Source of the DNA: JABDPF01 sp036351055
GTDB taxonomy: Bacteria; Pseudomonadota; Gammaproteobacteria; Xanthomonadales; SZUA-36
Reading direction: 5' to 3'
DNA length: 36,967 bases
NCBI GenBank assembly: GCA_036351055.1
Contig: JAZBOH010000094.1
Location: forward strand, 1-36,967
Below the pieces are notes generated by a model. The model was given only the letters and a program-made list of their open reading frames with translations, was not told where the DNA came from and did no database searches. The position numbers were made by a program, and so were the translations under genes. Shown piece after piece: positions 33,150 through 36,967 of the stretch (positions within the stretch are counted from its first letter, which is position 1; each line of letters begins with the position of its first letter).

Positions 33150-34619
33150 TTGGCAAGTCACAGAAAACAGCCGGAGACCTTTCTCTGGCATGACTACGAA
33201 ACATTCGGCGCCAACCCGATGGCCGACCGACCGGCGCAGTTTGCAGCACTGCGCACGAACCTCGAACTGAACCCGGTGGCCGACCCGGTCGTCTGGTACT
33301 GCGCCCCCGCCGACGATGTCCTGCCCCATCCCATGGCCAGCCTGATCACCGGCATCACGCCGCAAGAGGCACGCGAAAAAGGTGAACCGGAAACGGTTTT
33401 TGCGCAGCACATCCACCAGGAGATGATGCAGCACGGCACCTGCAGCGCCGGGTACAACAGCATTCGGTTTGACGACGTGTTCAGCCGCAACCTGTTTTAC
33501 CGAAATCTGCGCGACCCATACGAACGTGAATACAAGAACGGCAATTCCCGCTGGGACCTGATCGACCTGGCGCGCATGTGTTACGCACTGCGGCCGGACG
33601 GCATCGAGTGGCCCATGCACGAACCGGGCAAACCCAGTTTCAAACTTGAAGACCTGAGCGCCGTGAACGGCATCGAACACGCGGGTGCGCATGACGCCCT
33701 GGCCGATGTACGCGCAACCATCGACCTGGCCCGCCTGATCCGAGCGAAGCAGCCAAGGCTGTTCGAATGGGGATTGGGGTTGCGCAAGCAGGCCACGGTC
33801 GCCGCCCTGCTCGACCCGACCGAGCCGAAACCGATCCTGCACAGCAGCGCCCGTATCCCGGCTGTCAGGGGTTGTACGGCGATGATACTGCCACTCGCCG
33901 TGCCGCCTGACCGGCCAAAAGCGGTCATCGCGATCGACCTTTCTGCCGACCCCGAACCCCTGCTGCATGAACCTGCAGACGTACTCTACGACCTGGTATT
34001 CACAGCGGCGAAGGACCTGCCGGAAGAGGTTGAACGTTTACCGCTGAAACTGGTTCACAGCAACCACGTACCGATGATCGCCCCGCCCGGCACACTCAAG
34101 GGCGTGGATACGCAACGAATCGGCCTTGACCCGGAACAGTGCTACCGCAACGCACGTAAAATCCTGCCGGCACTGGCCAGCATACGAAACAAGGTCATCG
34201 ATGTTTTTGCTCACGCAGGGCAGGATTTCGTGGACAGTAGCGACCCGGACCGGATGCTGTACAGCGGCAGCTTTTTCTCGCCGGCCGACCGCCACCTGCT
34301 AAACAAGATACTTGGCATTGCCCCTGCTGACCTGGGGCGTCACCTCTGGTCGTTCCAGGACGACCGCCTGCAACTGATGCTGTTCCGCTACCGCGCGCGC
34401 AATTTCCCGGAAACGCTGAACCTGGAAGAAGAACGGATCTGGGAACAGGACAAGCGGGCGCGACTGGTAGAAACCATGGACCCCGATTACTTTACCCGGG
34501 ACCGGTACAAGCAGGTTGCGGCACAACTTCGCGAGGAACGACAAGGCCAGGTCGAGTCGCTGCAAATTCTCGACAAACTGGACGCCTGGTTGATCGAATC
34601 GGGCATCGACAGGCTTTAA
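33150..34619 (+). CDS. sbcB: Exodeoxyribonuclease I (ExoI, SbcB)
   Basis: The 489-aa protein is an ExoI-type DEDDh 3'-5' exonuclease acting on single-stranded DNA. Motif I is HDYETFG (Asp15, Glu17), followed by YNSIRFDD, WDLIDLARM, KLEDLSAVNGI, and motif III HDALADVRAT. The C-terminal SH3-like and helical domains are present (QRIGLDPEQCYRNARKI, SPADRHLL, FRYRARNFPETL). The only plausible start is a TTG at 33150; no ATG precedes motif I and no clear ribosome-binding site is seen. It begins 14 bp after pppA on the same strand and is likely part of the same transcript, although its job is DNA repair and recombination. Confidence 0.93.
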   Translation: MASHRKQPETFLWHDYETFGANPMADRPAQFAALRTNLELNPVADPVVWYCAPADDVLPHPMASLITGITPQEAREKGEPETVFAQHIHQEMMQHGTCSAGYNSIRFDDVFSRNLFYRNLRDPYEREYKNGNSRWDLIDLARMCYALRPDGIEWPMHEPGKPSFKLEDLSAVNGIEHAGAHDALADVRATIDLARLIRAKQPRLFEWGLGLRKQATVAALLDPTEPKPILHSSARIPAVRGCTAMILPLAVPPDRPKAVIAIDLSADPEPLLHEPADVLYDLVFTAAKDLPEEVERLPLKLVHSNHVPMIAPPGTLKGVDTQRIGLDPEQCYRNARKILPALASIRNKVIDVFAHAGQDFVDSSDPDRMLYSGSFFSPADRHLLNKILGIAPADLGRHLWSFQDDRLQLMLFRYRARNFPETLNLEEERIWEQDKRARLVETMDPDYFTRDRYKQVAAQLREERQGQVESLQILDKLDAWLIESGIDRL

Positions 34620-34734
34620 AGAATCACTTACTGAGCAGTGCTCGCTCATCCGGGATCAATAGCGCTTTGTGATCACTTCATGAAAATCATTTTTCAACAG
34701 CTTACAGCGGTTTTCTCGATTTAATTCGAATTGT

Positions 34735-34743
34735 TTATACACA
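34735..34743 (+). promoter_or_regulatory. DnaA box (TTATACACA)
   Basis: It matches the relaxed DnaA-box consensus TTWTNCACA. It lies at the left end of the AT-rich segment, about 170 bp from the pair of perfect boxes. Confidence 0.45.
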
Positions 34744-34912
34744 AGTAACTGATTGTGTTTGTGACCGTATTTTTACATTAACACCCAATAATCACATCAA
34801 ACGCGACATCGCTAAGTCATTGTATTTAAAAGAACTAAATAAATTGATCAATTTTTGATCAATCTGGAACAGTTCCCGCGCAGCCTGAAGCCGCAGGTCT
34901 TTCTTAACAGGG

Positions 34913-34921
34913 TTATCCACA
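34913..34921 (+). promoter_or_regulatory. DnaA box (perfect TTATCCACA)
   Basis: Identical to the strong E. coli R1/R4 DnaA box. It forms an inverted pair with the box at 34927-34935, separated by GCTTT. Confidence 0.6.
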
Positions 34922-34926
34922 GCTTT

Positions 34927-34935
34927 TGTGGATAA
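34927..34935 (-). promoter_or_regulatory. DnaA box (perfect TTATCCACA, inverted)
   Basis: TGTGGATAA on the plus strand, the exact complement of the preceding box. The pair could alternatively fold as a 9-bp hairpin 3 bp beyond the stop of the minus-strand small gene, but no T-run follows, so a protein-binding role seems more likely than termination. Confidence 0.6.
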
Positions 34936-34938
34936 GTT

Positions 34939-35166
34939 TCAGGCAACGTTCAGAGCCAGTTGCAGCTCGTTTTTGGGCCGCGACATTGACGCCGTTTTTC
35001 GCATGAAATTACCCCTGAGGCGGCGCCTGGCCTGGGGGGAAACGAACTCCACGTGGGAGCCATCTGAAAACTGCAGCATCCAGATCTCCCGCACGTTTTC
35101 TCCGGGCGGTGTAACCGCCACAACCCCGGTAATGGTCTTTCCGATCAGGTCCTGGTTTGATTTCAT
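34939..35166 (-). CDS. Small hypothetical protein
   Basis: A 75-aa frame whose start is supported by AGGAG six nt before ATG 35166 (a second ATG at 35169 is closer to it). The first half looks like a compact beta fold (IGKTITGVVAVTPPGENV, MLQFSDGSHVEFVSP); the C-terminal third is strongly basic (RRRLRG, MRKT). No family is recognised, and there is no signal peptide or membrane segment. A basic tail could bind nucleic acid, but this is a guess. It is downstream of the ComEA-like gene, with a hairpin between them. Confidence 0.55.
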   Translation of the reverse strand: MKSNQDLIGKTITGVVAVTPPGENVREIWMLQFSDGSHVEFVSPQARRRLRGNFMRKTASMSRPKNELQLALNVA

Positions 35167-35262
35167 CATCTGCTCCTGGAATAGCTTGTCTGTGAGCGTA
35201 TTAAAACCCGGTGCTTTCTCAAAACATGAGAGGAGCCAGCGGATTTCTTTTGGCCGAAAGCC

Positions 35263-35288
35263 CCCCGTGGGCAGGCCTGCCCACGGGG
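35263..35288 (-). terminator. Terminator-like perfect palindrome after comEA-like gene
   Basis: A 26-bp perfect palindrome (13-bp arms, CCCCGTGGGCAGG and its complement) lies 20 bp after the comEA-like stop. On the minus strand it is followed by GGCTTTC, a weak T-run. It probably ends the comEA-like transcript and separates it from the small gene downstream. Confidence 0.55.
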
Positions 35289-35308
35289 AAGGCAAACGCT
35301 GCCTCGTA

Positions 35309-35590
35309 TCAATCCTTTGCCGGCCCCTGCCCTTCCTGCAGCAGGATCATTCCCCGGTTCTGATCAATCGTGCGGATACCAATACCCTTGACATTGACCA
35401 GTTCGTCGACGTGAACAAATACGCCATTCTTCTCCCGGTATTCGACGATCGCCTGGGCCTTGCTCAAGCCCACACCTTTAAGGTTTCCGGCAATCTCCTC
35501 GGCGCTGGCCGTATTGACATTCACCGGCTCAGCCGCCCAGGCAGCCATGCTGAATAGTGCAGCCATCAGAAGAGTCAGGATTTTTTTCAT
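35309..35590 (-). CDS. ComEA-like helix-hairpin-helix protein
   Basis: A 93-aa exported protein: signal peptide (MKKILTLLMAALFSMAAWA, cut before AEPVNV) followed by one ComEA-type domain with two helix-hairpin-helix motifs (VNVNTASAEEIAGNLKGVG and VKGIGIRTIDQ). Periplasmic ComEA-like proteins bind double-stranded DNA non-specifically and help pull DNA in during natural transformation in many gammaproteobacteria. The short form consisting only of signal peptide and HhH domain is common there. GGGGGTG precedes the ATG. No other competence gene is nearby. Confidence 0.88.
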   Translation of the reverse strand: MKKILTLLMAALFSMAAWAAEPVNVNTASAEEIAGNLKGVGLSKAQAIVEYREKNGVFVHVDELVNVKGIGIRTIDQNRGMILLQEGQGPAKD

Positions 35591-35841
35591 GTCACACCCC
35601 CATTGTTGGTTTCTTGAATTGATTGCTTGGATCTACACTTTTGCAAGATGCGACTAAAAGGCTAAACCCGCGAATCGAATCGCAACAGCGCAATTTGACC
35701 TGTTTCCACGTAGGAATTTGCCCTCGGCAGCGAGACCGTGCTTTTTGCGTAAACAAGGTTGATTGCCCCCCGCTGTTCCGGCACAATGCCACTCCCCTGC
35801 TGGTATTACGCACCTGTTCCGGCCAGCCGGGAACAATCAAT

Positions 35842-35956
35842 GGTGACCCCCGCCGGTCCCCCCGCGACGACAAATTGTGAACCCCGTCAGGCCCGGAAGG
35901 GAGCAGCGGCAACAATGGACTCGGGCGCCGGGGTGTGGCGGACGGGGGTTGCCACC
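35842..35956 (+). ncRNA. ffs: 4.5S RNA of the signal recognition particle
   Basis: The segment contains the SRP RNA signature with the GGAA tetraloop (GTCAGGCCCGGAAGGGAGCA, 35886-35905). Its ends pair (GGTG-ACCCCCG at the 5' end with CGGGGG-TTGCCACC at the 3' end) into the long hairpin of the bacterial small form. The 115-nt length agrees with the 114 nt of E. coli 4.5S RNA. It binds Ffh to target membrane proteins co-translationally. Location just before dnaX is known in other gammaproteobacteria. End positions are set by the pairing and may be off by a few bases. No strong promoter was seen; TTGATT-N17-CACAAT upstream is weak. Confidence 0.92.
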
Positions 35957-36047
35957 ATCCATACGCTTTGTTTGCTATAGTTCGTCCCCATGAACTGCTC
36001 TATCCATTTAACACTGTCCGGATACCGTCGATCGTGAGTCTCTTGAA

Positions 36048-36967
36048 ATGAGTTACCAGGTTCTTGCACGGAAATGGCGCCCCAAAACCTTTGAACAACT
36101 GGTCGGCCAGGAACACGTCTCCCAGGCGCTGATCAACGGCTTGGACCAGGACCGCCTGCACCATGCCTTCCTGCTGACCGGCACCCGCGGTGTCGGTAAA
36201 ACCACGATTGCGCGCATCCTGGCCAAGTGCCTCAATTGCGAAACGGGCGTGACATCGCAACCCTGCGGTGAATGCGGCAGCTGCGTCGACCTGGACGAGG
36301 GCCGTTTCGTCGACATGATCGAGATCGACGCCGCCTCGCGCACCGGTGTGGATAACATGCGTGATCTGCTGGAGTCCGTGCAGTACACCCCGACTCGCGG
36401 CCGTTACAAGGTCTACATCATCGACGAGGTCCACATGCTTTCGGCCAGCAGTTTCAACGCGCTGTTGAAAACGCTGGAAGAGCCGCCGCCGCACGTGAAA
36501 TTCGTACTGGCGACCACCGATCCGGAAAAAATCCCGGTGACCATCCTGTCCCGGTGCCTGCGCTTCAACCTGCGCCGCTTGCTGCCGGACCAGATCCGCG
36601 CCTACCTGGAAACCCTGCTGGCCAACGAGCAAATTGAAAGCGAGACGGAAGCGCTGGCCGTGCTGTCGCGTGCGGCAGACGGCAGCATGCGCGACGGACT
36701 CAGCCTGCTGGACCAGGCCATCGCCTTCGGCGGCGGCCGCCTGCGCACAGACGACCTGAAAAAAATGCTCGGCCTGGTCGACCATGAACACGTCGCGTCC
36801 ATGGTTCGTGCGCTCACCGCGGGCGCGGCAGAAGACCTGCTGAGCATCGTCGAGGAACTGGTCGCCCAGTCACGCGACCTCGACTCGGTGCTGCTCAGTC
36901 TTGCCGAAGTGCTGCACCGGGTAACGCAGGTTCAGTGTGCGCCGGGCTACCGGGACGCCGAACGCTC
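36048..36967 (+). CDS. dnaX: DNA polymerase III tau/gamma subunit DnaX (partial, 3' end outside window)
   Basis: An open frame from ATG 36048 continues through the right edge (306 full codons). It begins MSYQVLARKWRPKTFEQLVG and has the AAA+ Walker A GTRGVGKTT (about 44-52), the zinc-binding cysteines CLNC and CGECGSC, IIDEVHMLS (Walker B), LKTLEEPPPHVKFVLATTD, and the SRC sensor motif. This is the clamp-loader ATPase that forms the core of the DNA polymerase III holoenzyme. Any frameshift site producing gamma would lie beyond the window. TATAGT at 35976-35981 could be its -10. It follows ffs by 91 bp on the same strand. Confidence 0.96.
   Translation, partial: MSYQVLARKWRPKTFEQLVGQEHVSQALINGLDQDRLHHAFLLTGTRGVGKTTIARILAKCLNCETGVTSQPCGECGSCVDLDEGRFVDMIEIDAASRTGVDNMRDLLESVQYTPTRGRYKVYIIDEVHMLSASSFNALLKTLEEPPPHVKFVLATTDPEKIPVTILSRCLRFNLRRLLPDQIRAYLETLLANEQIESETEALAVLSRAADGSMRDGLSLLDQAIAFGGGRLRTDDLKKMLGLVDHEHVASMVRALTAGAAEDLLSIVEELVAQSRDLDSVLLSLAEVLHRVTQVQCAPGYRDAER

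Larger units (their letters stand above)
34620..34938. other. AT-rich gap between convergent genes with DnaA-box cluster
   Basis: This 319-bp stretch separates sbcB from a convergent small gene, so no promoter is needed here. It is clearly more AT-rich than its surroundings, especially 34680-34860. It holds three DnaA-box sequences (listed separately), an inverted repeat ACACAA/TTGTGT (34739-34758), two copies of the palindrome TTGATCAA (34844-34851, 34855-34862), and several GATC sites. No open frame of note and no clear terminator for sbcB were seen. Confidence 0.6.

Noticed and set aside
33111..33968. Open frame of 285 codons on the minus strand over pppA and sbcB
   Set aside because: Antisense to sbcB with its DEDDh motifs; no recognisable protein features.
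34844..34862. TTGATCAA repeats as an Fnr/Anr box (TTGAT-N4-ATCAA)
   Set aside because: The half-sites do not have the required 4-bp spacing, and the location is between convergent genes, where no promoter is needed.
34913..34935. Inverted repeat as a rho-independent terminator of the small minus-strand gene
   Set aside because: A 9-bp stem forms, but no T-run follows on the minus strand, and each arm is a perfect DnaA box.
36000..36791. Open frame of 263 codons on the minus strand at the right edge
   Set aside because: Antisense to dnaX, which is unmistakable on the plus strand.

Overview
The window comes from a fairly GC-rich bacterial chromosome, most probably a gammaproteobacterium. The 4.5S RNA gene lies directly upstream of dnaX, there is an ExoI-type sbcB, and the type VI secretion (T6SS) locus has the gene order of the Pseudomonas aeruginosa H1 cluster. 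No phage, transposon, CRISPR array or tRNA was seen, and the genus cannot be named from this sequence.

Layout. (1) 1-1743, minus: the N-terminal 581 codons of a secreted Calx-beta repeat protein that runs off the left edge. (2) 2004-7533, plus: a tight four-gene operon encoding an exported Sel1/coiled-coil/caspase-fold protein, a single-chain TssB-TssC sheath fusion, a YkgJ-type cysteine-cluster protein and an unrecognised 142-aa protein. (3) 7620-10433, minus: vgrG followed by a DUF6931-like gene. (4) 10548-12166: a Crp-type regulator and, divergent from it, a class III nucleotide cyclase-FHA fusion, inserted between clpV and vgrG. (5) 12168-23158, minus: tssA-tssB-tssC-hcp-tagJ-tssE-tssF-tssG-clpV. 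(6) 23413-34619, plus: fha(tagH)-tssJ-tssK-tssL-tssM-tagF-pppA, with sbcB 14 bp further on. (7) 34620-34938: an AT-rich gap between convergent genes carrying three DnaA-box sequences. (8) 34939-35590, minus: a small unknown gene and a ComEA-like gene. (9) 35842-36967, plus: ffs and the 5' part of dnaX.

All 13 core T6SS genes (tssA-tssM, counting hcp as tssD, clpV as tssH and vgrG as tssI) are present and intact. TagJ, TagF, Fha and PppA of the H1 type are there, but the kinase PpkA and the TagQRST sensor genes are not in the window; sbcB follows pppA where ppkA would be expected. In their place the locus carries a cyclase and a Crp-type regulator.

The regulator's recognition helix and nucleotide pocket closely resemble those of E. 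coli CRP. Perfect TGTGA-N6-TCACA sites stand upstream of hcp and of vgrG, each about 41-45 bp before a plausible start point (class II CRP geometry). A weaker 8/10 match has the same geometry before the caspase operon. The central hypothesis is that a locally encoded cyclic-nucleotide circuit controls the secreted tube and spike (Hcp, VgrG) and perhaps a caspase/sheath-fusion module. The fusion between a protease-like protein and a T6SS sheath paralogue has no function known to me and is the strongest candidate for an undescribed system here. All family calls were made by reading sequence motifs, without database searches.
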